From: Agarophyton chilense
Lineage: Eukaryota; Rhodophyta; Florideophyceae; Gracilariales; Gracilariaceae
Direction of reading: 5' to 3'
NCBI GenBank assembly: GCA_030374765.1
Contig: JARGXX010000097.1
Location: 310,001 to 374,000 of the forward strand
DNA: 64,000 bases
Below, piece after piece: positions 12,540-23,947 of the stretch. Position 1 is the stretch's first letter, and each line of letters opens with the position of its first letter. Below the pieces are notes generated by a model. That model saw only the letters and a list, made by a program, of their open reading frames with translations, was not told the DNA's origin and made no database searches. The translations under genes were made by a program, and so were the position numbers.

Positions 12540-13404
12540 TGTAGGACAATGCCCCCAAGGGGGAAAACCTACGAAGACGTCCGGATCTTCCTCTCACGAG
12601 GTAACCGGCGCGGTAGAGCCCTCCCAGGGATCGGCGCGCAATGCCGGGTGTAAGCCGGAGCCGAACCGTCGCGACGGGCGCAGGGAGGCCGAAAGAAGCC
12701 GAGGATATCCGCTGAAGCGGTGCTTGCGTATCCTCTGAGAAGGCAAAACCCACGAGAGTGGCGAGCACGACAGGTGTCCGTGCGAGCCGCAAGAGCGGGA
12801 GTTGCCCAATGAAGGGGAGGAAAAGGGAAGGAAAATGGGAACGGAGGCAAGAGGGCTAGGTTGACCACGAGTCGCAAGAGGGGACTCGGTAATAGCCGGC
12901 ACTGCCGGGTGTAGCAAACCGTATACACGGGCGGAACCACGAAAGTGGGAATAGATACCCAACACACGAAGGCTGCTTGAACGTCCAAGGGGATTGGGAA
13001 GCCGTGCACCACGGGAAATCCCTCCGTAAGGAGTTGTATATCCGCGCAGGCGGTTCGACCCAGAGCCAAGATCTGGAAGACCAAGATCAACCTTGATGGG
13101 GAGACTTTACTGGACCGGCGGCCGCGAGGCCGGCGGCCTAAGTACTGTAGTCACCGTAGAATAGAATAAATAAAGTCTATCCTAAATAGCTAAATGTCCG
13201 TCTAACAAAAGGGGCCAATCTGGCGGCCACGTGTCGCGCGGGCGCTGCGGCCACGTGTATGGCACCCGGTCCCGCCGGTGCATCACCGGCGTTCCGGCCA
13301 TCGCCGGGAATACGGATTACTCCTACTCATAACGAGGTTGCACGCCAGAGGCTCCGGAAAAAACTTAAGTCCCCAAAAACCTCCCTGGAGGACGTTGCTC
13401 TTCA
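12540..13404 (-). repeat. 3' LTR of gypsy-1
   Basis: On the plus strand it begins TGTAGGACAATG and ends GCTCTTCA; in element orientation TGAAGAGC to TTGTCCTACA. Two CACTGT-free G-boxes and a CCAAT motif lie near its inner side (see separate entry). A run AAGGGGGG on the minus strand just inside (13,405-13,416) is the polypurine tract. Confidence 0.95.
13228..13257. promoter_or_regulatory. Twin G-boxes in the gypsy-1 LTR
   Basis: The 11-mer CGGCCACGTGT occurs twice 24 bp apart, giving CACGTG cores at 13,228-13,233 and 13,252-13,257, with a CCAAT at 13,214. The same pair is kept in the other LTR at 23,766 and 23,790. CACGTG is a classic bHLH/bZIP site. In element direction it lies 150-180 bp into the LTR, and in the other direction about 200 bp before the ATG of the antisense frame. 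Confidence 0.45.
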
Positions 13405-13451
13405 TATACCCCCCCTTAAGACAGGGCGAACACCTCGAAGAGGAAGTCGGC

Positions 13452-15226
13452 ATGGCAGCTCGTCGTGATAAGAGCGCGTCCGACACCGGGTCTCCGGAAA
13501 CCAACACACCTTCACCAAGGATCGCACGCAAGCTCCTCGCATCCGATTCCAACCACAGCACACCAACACGCACCATGTCCAACCCCGACCGTCATAACAC
13601 ATCCACGACTCCCGCCCTTGGCGGTTCCACCGGCTTCCGGTCCGCGCCCCACCCTGGGGATGTTACCAACCTCGCGTACGAAGACCGCCGTATTGGCGCC
13701 CGCTTTCGCGGACAGGCGGACCCACCGCAGTGGCCGACCTACGAAGCCCTTGTGGGTGCAAATACGAGAACTTGGCATGGCTCCGAAATGTTGCGGTATG
13801 CGCTTTGGTTTCACCCATTGGCTGTCCGCGACGAGGATTTGATCCAGTCCTACACCGATAACTCGGAGATGCTCCCGGGCGACCTGCCCGGCGTGGTGAC
13901 CATGTCCTGGGATTGGCGTAATCGTATTGCCATCCCGCTACATCACATACTCCGCCGACGCGGTGAATCCTCTGCGGAGGCTCAGGCCGCGCTTGTGCAA
14001 ATCGCTTATCTCAGCCACCATCGGGCGCCTTTCGAGTTCCCGATACCGCCAGAGGTCGAATTCGACGTCCACCTTTACCGCACTCGCGGGGAAATGTCGT
14101 ACTGTGACCGTCTTAACGGATTGGAAACCCTCGCTTGGAGGGGCACACCGATCGCTCGGCAAGAAGCCCTTTGCTGGGGACGACCGATTCTTCGGGCAGA
14201 GTTCCGCTACCAACCGCGGCAGTCGCCCTCGAACTTCCTTCAGAACTTCATCCGCGATGAGCGGCGTTGGCGGGCCCGGACCGGCTATTTCGTACCGTAC
14301 CAGAACACGGAGATTGAGCGCATCGCGCCTGCTCACCGACGAGGTCGGTACGTCAGTCTCCCAGACTGGTGGTCCTCCTTGGAGGCGTGCTTAGGTTGTT
14401 TCATTGAGCTGCCCCCAGTCTTCACCTATGTAGGGTCGTCGTTTTTGAACGATCCCCAGTCGGGGTGGTGGTTCGTCATGGTAAGCGAATGGGCCGTCCG
14501 CACTGCGGCTTTTATCCTCGCTGAGGCGTACGACCAATACCGATTGTGGTACGTGCCACCGCGTGTGCGGGCTGCGATCCGCCGTTTGGACATGCGCATC
14601 CCCCTCGGGGGCGAGGCGAACGAAGAAGAGATGCTGGGCCTCCTCGACTTTGTGGAGGGGGTCCAGTGGGATGAGGTCCCGCTGGAGAACTCCCAACGCA
14701 TTCAACCGCGTCGCGGGTCTGGCCCCAGATTCGGGAGGAATACCGCGCTAGCGGGGATTTCATCTACTTCGACCCCTGGGAGTACCACGAGATCAGCCGC
14801 GAGGAAGCGGAAGCCAACCGGCATGCGCCGCGTGAAGTCCCGGCCGACCACCCGCGAGGGTATGTCGATTCGAGCGACTATTACCGCGGCTATGCGGATG
14901 GGGACCCGATGGTCGACACCGAACCGAGGGATCCGGGTTACGCTCCGATTGAGGATGACGAGTCCGGCGAGGCCGGTGAGGAGTCCGTTGAATACGGTGG
15001 TGCGGCTCCATCCGGGGCTGCTGATGCCGTGCAAACGAATTCCTATCCGACTCCATCGGTGGCGGGCCCGCCCGCAACTGCCGCTGGCACGGAGTGGGGC
15101 GAGTTCATCGCGCGCTTCCTTCGGGAGGTGGGGCTTCGCCCTTCCGAGATCTCGGGTGATGTGGCCGCCATGCGGGATGCCTTAGCCAACCGCCTGGGCG
15201 GGGGTCCACCTCGTGCGGAGGAATGA
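13452..15226 (+). other. Antisense reading frame of gypsy-1
   Basis: On the strand opposite to gag-pol, a long open region begins at ATG 13,452, 48 bp inside the 3' LTR, and ends near 15,226. Its text is protein-like rather than a shadow: tryptophan-, arginine- and acid-rich with conserved-looking blocks such as PPQWPTYEALVGANTRTWHG, RYVSLPDWWSSLEACLGCF and, near the end, WGEFIARFLREVGLRPSEIS. There is no gag-pol frame under it (pol ends near 15,560). A putative poly(A) signal follows at 15,286. No family is recognised. It looks to have about one break. Extra antisense frames at this place are known for some plant gypsy groups; function here unknown. Confidence 0.6.
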
Positions 15227-15285
15227 CCGGAGCTTCCGGTAGAATGTAGGGCGGCGCCACTAGGGCGCCCTTGCCAGTAGTGAGA

Positions 15286-15291
15286 AATAAA
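15286..15291 (+). terminator. AATAAA poly(A) signal after the antisense frame
   Basis: AATAAA lies 60 bp past the end of the gypsy-1 antisense frame, on its coding strand, in a convergent gap between this frame and the end of pol. Confidence 0.4.
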
Positions 15292-15579
15292 AGAAGAGGG
15301 TCGCCTTTCCGACGCCCTTTCCCAAGTCCACTTCTTTCTTTCCGGGGTACCGGCCTTCAACCGGGGTTCCGGCGTTGCAGGGAACCAGCCTAGCTGGGAG
15401 TTCCGTGTTTAACGGTGGGCGCTTCGCACGCGGACCAGGTAACTGGCACTACCACCAACGACGTTGGGATAGCGTGAGCGGTTGCTTCCTTCCCCGCGTT
15501 GGGGCATGGACGGAGATGGCGCGTGGCGCCATCAGCCATTCCATTCCGTGTTCACGGTTTATCCCTCTTGGGCGTTTAC

Positions 15580-15760
15580 CAGCGTGGCCGGGAGTGCGGT
15601 CCCCGCAAGGCGGTGGTATCGCATTACCGCGGAGCGTGGGAGGTGCTCGATGGGCTCCGGGGTGTCCCACTCCGGCCCGTATCCGTACCAGCGGGTCCGG
15701 TACTGGAGCACCCCGTGCTCATCGTAGCTATGTCCGACGATTCGGTCGAGGACGTACTCC
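15580..15760 (-). other. Chromodomain of gypsy-1
   Basis: Fossil part. At the end of the integrase frame, VLDRIVGHSYDEHGVLQYRT then RWYGYGPEWDTPEPIEHL match the chromodomain consensus (hydrophobic start, W.GY..E.DTWEP, NL). Chromodomains in this family steer integration to histone-marked chromatin. A long proline/arginine-rich linker of about 350 residues separates it from the integrase, longer than usual. Confidence 0.85.
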
Positions 15761-16959
15761 TGCACGTAAACTTGCCGGCCTTGCCGGGTGGTGGTGACCT
15801 GAGCCTCAGCGCCGCGTGGTGCTGGGCTCGTCGTCGCCTGTTCCGGGTCACCCGGTTTGTCATTCCGCTCTGCGGTTGTTGCCGGGTTGCCGGGGCTGCC
15901 GTACCGCTTCGCGGAAGTTGCCGGCGCGGCCGGGTTGTGTTTCCGCTGGGCGGTAGGGGCTTCCCTGAAGTCCGCTCTTACCGCGAGTTTGCGGGGGTCC
16001 TTCCGTTTTGGTGACGGTTCGCCGGAGGCCTCCGCTTGATTTGCGGCATGCAGCGTTCCCATTGGTGGGCAGTTTCCGCTGTGCGGTGCGCCGTGGGCGG
16101 TGAGTGGTTCACCGTCCCGGCGATCCGCCTCCGCGGGGTGGCTGTCAGCCAATGACCGGGATGCCGGGTACCCATTGGTCCGATCTCCCGCCCGGGTCAC
16201 GTGACCTTTAGGACGGGTGGTCGGACCGTCGCGGACGGTTGGCTCCGATTGTTCGGCAAGGGAGGCGGTTCTCGACTTGTCGTCGCGCCCCTTTTCCCGC
16301 ATGGGGTTCGTACCGTTCTCAACGGAGTGGTTCGCTAGACCTGCTTGCGCAGCGCCCGCCGGAGTACCGGTATCAACTGAAACGCTCGGTGGGCGACCGC
16401 GAATGTGCGGGGAGCCCTCAGTTGCTTCCACGCAATGCGGAGCGTCCGTAGGGTCTCGCTTCCCGGCTTCGGGTCTTCGAGCGCCTTGGTTCCTCTTGCG
16501 GGGTTTCGTGGCGGTCGGGTTGAACGCCGCGTCCTGCGGGAGCGGATTGGCGTCCGGCGACGATGCCGGTTGCCCGCTCGGGGGCCTTGCCCGGGGTGTC
16601 CGGTTAAACTTCCGTTGCGACGGCGATGCTTCCGCGATTGAGCGGGTCCCCTCCCACTCCTTAGACAGAGCGACGGGTGATGGTGGGCTAACCGCATGGC
16701 TGGTATAAATACCGCTGCGCGGCGCCTTTAAGGGTAGCTGGCCGCGAGGGCCAGGTGTTTCCGGCATTGCCGGTGGTTCCGATAAAGTCGGTATATCGGA
16801 GAGACCCCGTGAGGGGTGCGGTACCACGGCGGGGCGTGGTGCCACCGTTGTACCCGTGGTATCCGAGGCCGTTTCGACGGGGGCTGAGGCTGATGCGTTT
16901 TCCGCCTGCGGCTGTGGGGCGGCTACGATGCGGTCTTGTGAATGACGTTCGTGGTCGCC

Positions 16960-18200
16960 GTTCTTGTCCACCACAACGGTGCCGGGGAGGGAGGACACGA
17001 CCCGGAACGGACCTTTGGCGACAGGCGAGAGCTTGTGACGCTTGTCGGTCCGGGGGTTGTAGTACTCCCGGCGAACGAACACGTAGGTTCCCGGCTTGGG
17101 CGGTGCCGGTAGTGGTCCGCGTAAGCGTTTATCAAAATCCCGCTTGTAGGCGGCCTGGGCACGTTCCATGGACTTCCAGGCGACCGGTACGAGCTTGGTA
17201 AGCCAGTTCTTCCACTTGAGTCGGTATTGACCCACGGATGGGAAAGAGTTGACCCTGTGTTGGGGTTCGACCGCCACTGGCGGAGGTGTCCTGGAGAGCA
17301 CAAGCTCGAAGGGAGTCAGACCGGTTGTCCGGTGAACCTGCGTGTTGTAGGCGTAGGTGATAGCATCAGAATAATTGTCCCACGTCATTGGGTGATCGGA
17401 TACGTAGGAACGTAGCGACGCGAGTAGGGTGTGGTTGAAGCGTTCCACCTGCCCGTTTGTTTGCCGGTGGTAGGTGGTAGTAAACAGGTTCTTGACGTCG
17501 AGGATGCGGCAGACGTCCTGGAAGAACTTAGAGGCGAACTGCTTATCGTTATCGGATAGAACCTCTATCGGAGGGCCATAAACGAACGCCCAGTGCACAA
17601 CGAAGGCGTTCGCAACCGTGAAAACGGTGACCTTCCATAAAGGTACGGTGCGCACCAGCTTCGAAAAGCGGTCAGTGATAACCAAGAGGAACTTGTTTTC
17701 CTTGCGCGTCTTGAGTAGAGGCCCGAGAATGTCGATTGCGACAAACTCGAGGGGCGCCCTTGCGGGGAAAAGCTTCATCCGTTTGGAGTGCTTCCGGAGT
17801 TTCACCCGGTTCTTTGCGCATTGGGTGCAGAGCTGCACCGTAGCGTAGCAATCAACCGCCATAGCGGGCCAATAAAAGTCCCTTCGAAGTGTTAGATAAA
17901 GTTTTCTCCCACCGGAGTGTCCCCCAAGGGTCGGGTAGTGTGAGAGGTGGAGCACCCTGGTTTGCAGGGTGTGGGGGACCACGATCTGGGATCGGTGGTC
18001 CACCGTCCGGACGAGGTTACCGATGTCGTTTACCTCGAACGGGAGGTCCTCTCCACCGTTTAGGCGGGCCCGTATGCGCGTGCAGAATGGGTCGCCGAAC
18101 TGTTCTCGGATCATCTCCTCGGTGGAGATGGGTACAAAGGTCCCGGGTACGGCTGTTTCATTCTCGCGCGCTGCGAGTAGCTTATCCATTTCTATGGTGT
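16960..18200 (-). other. Integrase of gypsy-1
   Basis: Fossil part. HHCC zinc-binding domain (HLSHYPTLGGHSGGRKLY, then CTQCAKNR), DDE core (FVAIDILGP near 17,730; VLSDNDKQF near 17,550; TNGQVERFN near 17,450), and the C-terminal beta-barrel-like region (FVRREYYNPRTDKRHKLSPV). Confidence 0.93.
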
Positions 18201-18279
18201 CTTCCCCGGTTTCGGGCCAATCCGACTCCGTCGGTGTTTCCCCTTCCAAGGTAAAGCACGGGATCTAGTCGACCTCCGG

Positions 18280-19600
18280 GTAGGCAAGTGCTTCACCTGT
18301 CGTAGGTAATCGAGAGAGGGCGTCTGCTTGGGTGTTCTGGACACCCTTTTTGTAGACGACGTCGAAGTCGAATTCTGCCAAGCGGAGGCGCCACCGCATT
18401 AAGCGGCCAGAAGGATCTGCGATGTTCAGCAGCCACCTCAACGAGGCATGGTCCGTGTACACGGTGAAATCAACGCCCATGAGGTATGGGCGCAGAGTGG
18501 ATAGCGCCCAGACCACTGCAAGGCACTCCTCCTCGGAGACCGAGTAGTTGCGCTCGTGGACGTTCAGCGTGCGGGACCAATAGCCAATTGGTTTGCGTTC
18601 CCCCTCGGGGGTGGTTTGGAACAGTGCGCAGCCCACCTGGTGGTCGCTGGCGTCGGTGTCGATGGAGTAGGGAAGCCCAGGTTTGGGAAAGGATAGGATG
18701 GGAGCTGTCGTAACTGCCTTAATCAAGGAGCGAAAAGATTCCGACTGATCGGTGGTAAATGGCGCAATCTTCGGTGGCTGGCCCTTCCGCAGTAGCGCGT
18801 TTAGCGGAGCGGCGATATTCGAGAAACTCGGTATAAACCGTCGATAGACGTTGACCAGACCTAAAAAGGATCGGAGCTCCGTTTGAATACGGGGCTCCTT
18901 CGCCTCGCAGAGGGACTTGATACGAACTTGTTCGATCATTAACCGTTCTGGATGGATGACGTGCCCGAGATACTTCACCGTGTCGGTGAAGAACTCGCAC
19001 TTCCCCAACTTGAGGGTTGTTTCTGCGTCTCGCAGTACGGTCATCACGTCCCGCACGTGGGTCAGGTGATCGTCCAGGTTTCTGGAAAAGACAATGATGT
19101 CGTCCAAGTAGACAGGGCACGTGCGCCACTTGAAACGCGACATCAGTATGTCTATTGCCCTTTGAAAGGTGGCCGGTGCATTGGTTAAACCAAACGGAAT
19201 CCGCTTGAAGCGGTAGGAACCCGAGTGGCAAACAAACGTGGTTTTGTGTCGTTCCTCTTCCCGGACTGGGACTTGCCAGTAGCCCCAGTTAGCATCCAGA
19301 GCCGTAAACACGGTAGCGTCCCCGAGCGAGTCTATACACTCGTCCATGCGCGGAATCGGGTAGGTGTCCCTCACGGTGACGGCATTGAGGCGGCGGTAGT
19401 CAACGCAAAACCGCCACGTGCCGTCAGCCTTGAGGGCCAGCACCACTGGTGAAGCCCAAGGAAATTGGACGGGCTCGATGACTCCAGCACGGAGCATCTT
19501 GCCCACCTGAAATTCTTCCTCCTTCCGAGCTTTCGGTCCAGCCCTGTAAGGGGGTTGTGCAACCGGACGTGCGTCCGGTAGCAAGTCTATCCGATGTTCG
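18280..19600 (-). other. Reverse transcriptase and RNase H of gypsy-1
   Basis: Fossil part. RT blocks are all visible: WASPVVLALKADGTWRFCVD, then YPIPRMDECIDSLGDATVFT, then IPFGLTNAPATFQRAID, then VYLDDIIVFS (YxDD core, near 19,090-19,115), then FLGLVNVYRRFIPSF. RNase H follows with YSIDTDASDHQVGCALFQ, then SEEECLAVVWAL and YTDHASLRWLL. Confidence 0.93.
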
Positions 19601-20249
19601 GTTGTATTGATCTCACCCAGTGAGCCGTCCCACATTGTGGTAAACTCGCGTAGCATTCCGCGTAAGCGGTCCCGGTGTGAGACCGGTACATGACTCAGGT
19701 CCAGGTCCTCGAGGGCCTTGATCGGGTCTATCTTATCGTAGCTCGTAGGCTGTGCCCTGGTGTCAGGTGCAGGAACCGACGAGGTCGGAAATGCATCCGT
19801 CTTGACGGTTTTGTCGAGCGCCAACTGCTGTGCCTCCCCGGAGGTTTCTGCACCGGATACTGGGAGACCATCCTCGGTCGAGGGAGTTATTCCGAGTACT
19901 TCGGCAGCCGTCACCTTTGTAGGGAGCATCGCGAGCGGGTGCGGCGTCACAGACCCAATGACTTGGTTCTTTGCCAGCGTCTGGGGAGCCTTTCCCAGAT
20001 TGGAAACCAACACCCTGAAAGGGGAATTCGGCGTGACTTGCACGATTCCGTTCGAAACGGTTAACTGAAATTTCTCGTACAACGAGGGCAAGGGCTGAAC
20101 AACCCGAAGACCTTGTTGAAGGGATTGACTGAAACCATAACCTGGCTCTCCGGGGGTATGGTGACTGACGAGGCAACGCGTAGCTTCGTAGAATCCCGGT
20201 TCGCCGGTGTGGGTTCCTGCGCAGCAGGTAGAGGAACGTGTTTCCTCGA

Positions 20250-20620
20250 TGCCCGCTTCAGCGGTCGACGAACAATGGGGACGGTCGATCCGTCCTCAAG
20301 TTCCACCTGCTTAAGGCGTGGGCGGATGGCGTCGACAAACCTGTCGCAGTAGTCACATCCCAGTATAACTGGCGCGGCCAGCCAGCGGCACACAATAAAA
20401 GTTAGTTTAACCACCATCCGCCCTAGCCTGACGACCAGGTCGATCACACCAACCGTTTTCAACGGGTTGTAATTGGCGTCTGAGACTTCGGGTACCGTTT
20501 CAGAACGGATGAGTGACCGCAATGGCGGGGGTAAAACCGATTCCACAATAAAGTTCGGCCCAGCACCTGTATCCAGGACAGTGAGATATCTCACCATAAA
20601 CTGCGTGTGCAGACCAAGGT
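20250..20620 (-). other. Protease part of gypsy-1
   Basis: Fossil part. Retropepsin-type active site LDTGAGPNFI near 20,550-20,580, followed by the second beta-hairpin motif APVILGCDYCDRFVDAI, the usual 'ILG.DF' flap-end signature. Confidence 0.88.
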
Positions 20621-20849
20621 CAGCGTAAACCTTGTAGTTACGCTTGGCCATTACCAAGACTCTATCCGGGATCCGGTTATTTCTCATCCGTATCCACGGT
20701 CGACGCAAAACACCGAGGTGTTTAGGGTCCGCGTCTGCGGTGTCCTTCCTTGTCATGATTTTCACCGGGGAGCGAGGCATCGGCGCCTCGGGCGTCGTCA
20801 GCCTCAACTCTGAAGACGCCTCTCCCGAAGGGGAGACTCCCTCTATTCT

Positions 20850-22960
20850 TTTCCCTGTACAGGGTTTTGGTCGGGCGAAGGCCCGACTTCCTCGGCAACG
20901 AGTGCATGATTCCGTTGCACGGTAGCTACCGCAGGAGTGGCTTGAGATCCACCAGCGTGGTTTGGCGCTAGTGCGGCGCGTGCCGGCTGAGCCGGTTTGT
21001 ACCGAGAATTCGGAGTGTGAGCCAATGCGTTGGGGAAGTCCGTCTTCGCGCGAAGATATGACGTAAGTGGCACGGAGCCCTTCTCCTGCGGGGAGAGGGC
21101 TTCGTAATTATCCACCACTCGCGCCATATCGCGTAGCGATAAAAGGCATTGCGGGGAGGTGTGCCCGCGCTCGTAGCACAAGTGGCACACCAACGTCACT
21201 CCCGCGTTTCGCGGTACGGAATTCCGAGCATCGGTGTATCTTCCGGGTTCCCGGTTTCCAACCCATCCAGGGCGCTGACTTCGTGTCATTCCGTTCGAGT
21301 ACGGCATACGGGGGGCCGGAGTGCGGCGGTCATTAAGATAAAAGACCTGCCCGTTCTCCGTGTCCCTTGCGGTTGAGTCAACCGAGCCATCCGTCGTAGA
21401 CGGTAATTCCGTTGTCGGAATAGATAAACCATCGTGATGGATGACATTTATATTGTCATAACCCTGTTTGGGGGTGCCATCCGTCGCAAATGACGGTGAA
21501 GAAGAGTCCAACTCAAGCAGCAAAGCCTTAGCGGCCTTCGACCGGGTTCCCGGATTGCGTGCACGTAGTGCATCTCCCTCTGCGCGGGCAAACTGTACGA
21601 GTTCAAGGTAGGTCCCCTTCGGCTCTTGTTCCCTGTAACGGGCGACAAGAGTCTTGATGGCTGGATCCAAGCCATCAATGAACATCGTACAGCGTTCCCC
21701 AGCGGGGTATACATTACCACAACGGTGGAAAGCCTTATTCAGGCGTACCGAGTAATCGGTCTCGAGCTCGCCGGAGCGTTGTCGAGTGTCTCGCAAAGCG
21801 AGTATTGCCGCTTGTATCGCGGAGTTGGTTGCGTAGGAACGCAGGAGATACTGCACTGCCTCGGGCCAGCAGGTTCCACCTCCTTCGGAGGCTCGCAACG
21901 AGCCCCGAACCGACAAAAACTGATCTTCAGCGACACCCCGTAGAAAGTAGGGTAGCGCCACGTAGGCTTGTCCTTCGTTCATTCCGAGTATATCGGCTTC
22001 CGCTACAAACAGGTGTAGGAAATCCAAGACCAGAATTGGATCATCCCCAGTAAACGACTGGTTACGAAGTGAAAGCTGCATCCGCTTGATGCAGTCTTTC
22101 ACTTTACCCGTGTCACGCGGTGTCCCACCTGTAGAGGAATCTTCTAGCCGGTAATACCGGTAGGACAGGAGTGTCCTGTACAGAGGGTTGGTGGGATTCA
22201 AGGGTTTGAGGCCCGGATGTCGCTAACCCTTGGGGCGCGACCGGATGGCCCCGTAGGTGGCAGAGGACCGCTTTGAGCGGGAAGAGTGCCCATAACGATC
22301 CTGTGGGTCATCGCTCACCGACGAATCGGAACTCTCCGAGTAACTCGGTTTACCGTCCGACTCAGATGATGAGTCGGACGGGTGTCCGTGCTTACGGTTA
22401 GAATCCCGGTTCTTCCGGCTCTTCCGGTTCCCCGACTGGGTCTCTCGATGAGAGACAACCGGTCTAGCCGCGTTCGCGGGCGAGGTTAACGTCCTCTCGA
22501 CCGACTCAAGTCGGCTTCGGAGACGCTCGAAGCGATTCTCCATACCTTCTGCGAAGGAAGACGGAGCGCCAAAACACTCGAGTAGTGTATTGACGTCCGA
22601 CCGCAATACGCGTATATCCTCGGCTAACTCACTTGGAGGGGGGTTAGCGAGGCTTCCTCGTAAAGAGGTGAACTCCCTCGAGAGGGTATTTTGAGCAGCC
22701 CGCAGGGAGCGGAGCTGCTCTTCCAAGCGTACAATCCGCGCTTGGTCGACCAACCGCGGAGGCGGAGAAACCACCGTTGCGACGGTCGTTAACCCGGAAC
22801 CGGGCTGCGGGTCTTCAGTGCCGGTGACCAGTATCTCCCGGGAATCCGGTGTTGGAGCCAGGGCCTGTGGAACATCAGTGCCCCTGGCATCACCGCTTTG
22901 GCGGGAACGGCTGCGTGTTACAGGAGGCTCCATGCTAGGCGGTTTCCTTGGCATTGGCCA
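20850..22960 (-). other. gag part of gypsy-1
   Basis: Fossil part. An N-terminal region with a leucine-rich helical segment (VRLEEQLRSLRAAQNTLSRE) and a Ser/Arg/Asp-rich tail precedes a capsid-like domain (FTGDDPILVLDFLHLFVAEA) and a CCHC zinc knuckle (CHLCYERGHTSPQC, near 21,150-21,195). The same layout is seen in gypsy-2. Bounds approximate. Confidence 0.85.
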
Positions 22961-23060
22961 CACCGTCTCGACGGAAGAATAGAAAGCAAACCGGTGAGAC
23001 CGGAGAAAACCCGTTAAACGGAAAACAACCTCAGAGAGGACACAAGCGGTCTTGACTTCT

Positions 23061-23074
23061 AAGTCGGGAGACCA
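23061..23074 (-). other. Primer-binding site of gypsy-1
   Basis: Three bases inside the 5' LTR the minus strand reads TGGTCTCCCGACTT. It begins with TGG, the complement of the CCA tail, so it fits priming by the 3' end of a full tRNA (acceptor end GGGAGACCA). The tRNA species cannot be named by eye. Confidence 0.6.
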
Positions 23075-23077
23075 ATT

Positions 23078-23942
23078 TGTAGGACAATGCCCCCAAGGGG
23101 GAAAACCTACGAAGACGTCCGGATCTTCTTCTCATGAAGTAACCGGCGCGGTAGAGCCCTCCCAGAGATCGGCGCGCAATGCCGGGTGTAAGCCGGAGCC
23201 GAACCGTCGCGACGGGCGCAGGGAGGCTTAAAGAAGCCGAGGATATCCGCTGAAGCGGTGCTTGCGTATCCTCTGAGAAGGCAAAACCCACGAGAGTGGC
23301 GAGCACGACAGGTGTCCGTGCGAGCCGCAAGAGCGGGAATTGCCCAATGAAGGGGAGGAAAAGGGAAGGAAAATGGGAACGGAGGCAAGAGGGCGAGGTT
23401 GACCATGAGTCGCAAGAGGGGACTCGGGAATAGCCGGCACTGCCGGGTGTAGCAAACCGTATACACGGGCGGAACCACGAAAGTGGGAATAGATACCCAA
23501 CACACGAAGGCTGCTTGAACGTCCAAGGGGGTTGGGAAGCCGTGCACCACGGGAAATCCCTCCGTAAGGAGTTGTATATCCGCGCAGGCGGTTCAACCCA
23601 GAGCCAAGATCTGGAAGACCAAGATCATCCTTGTTAGGGAGACTTTACTGGACCGGCGGCCGCGAGGCCGGCGGCCTAAGTACTGTAGTCACCGTAGAAT
23701 ATAAAAAATAAAGTCTATCCTAAATAGCTAAATGTCCGTCTAACAAAAGGGGCCAATCTGGCGGCCACGTGTCGCGCGGGCGCTGCGGCCACGTGTATGG
23801 CACCCGGTCCCGCCGGTGCATCACCGGCGTTCCGGCCATCGCCGTAAATACGGATTACTCCTACTCATAACGAGTTTGCACGCCAGAGGCTCCGGAAAAA
23901 ATTTAAGTCCCCAAAAACCTCCGTGGAGGACGTTGCTGTTCA
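23078..23942 (-). repeat. 5' LTR of gypsy-1
   Basis: Copy of 12,540-13,404, same length, about 97% identical by eye. Ends in GTTCA directly followed by the target duplication GCAAG. Confidence 0.95.
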
Positions 23943-23947
23943 GCAAG

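Larger units (their letters stand above)
12535..23947 (-). mobile_element. Ty3/gypsy chromodomain retrotransposon (gypsy-1)
   Basis: An 11.4-kb element with two 865-bp LTRs (12,540-13,404 and 23,078-23,942) and a 5-bp GCAAG target duplication on both sides (12,535-12,539 and 23,943-23,947). Gag, protease, RT, RNase H, integrase and a C-terminal chromodomain lie on the minus strand in gypsy order, so it is a chromovirus. The LTRs differ at about 23 of 865 positions by eye (97%). Structurally complete, with a few breaks (about three to five). Unusually long for the type because of an extra reading frame on the opposite strand at 13.4-15.2 kb. Confidence 0.95.

Noticed and set aside
13031-13060. 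A tRNA gene suggested by GGTTCGACCC in the gypsy-1 LTR
   Set aside because: It resembles a B box, but there is no matching A box at the right distance and no cloverleaf; the other LTR has GGTTCAACCC.
12569-13090. 173-codon minus-strand frame in the gypsy-1 LTR (and 147 codons in the other LTR)
   Set aside because: They lie within the LTR, differ in length between the copies, and have cysteine/proline-rich text without motif. LTR frames by chance.
15499-17201. Long plus-strand frames (15,499-16,014; 16,217-16,708; 16,755-17,201)
   Set aside because: They lie opposite the integrase, linker and chromodomain of gypsy-1 and are shadows of that GC-rich coding text.
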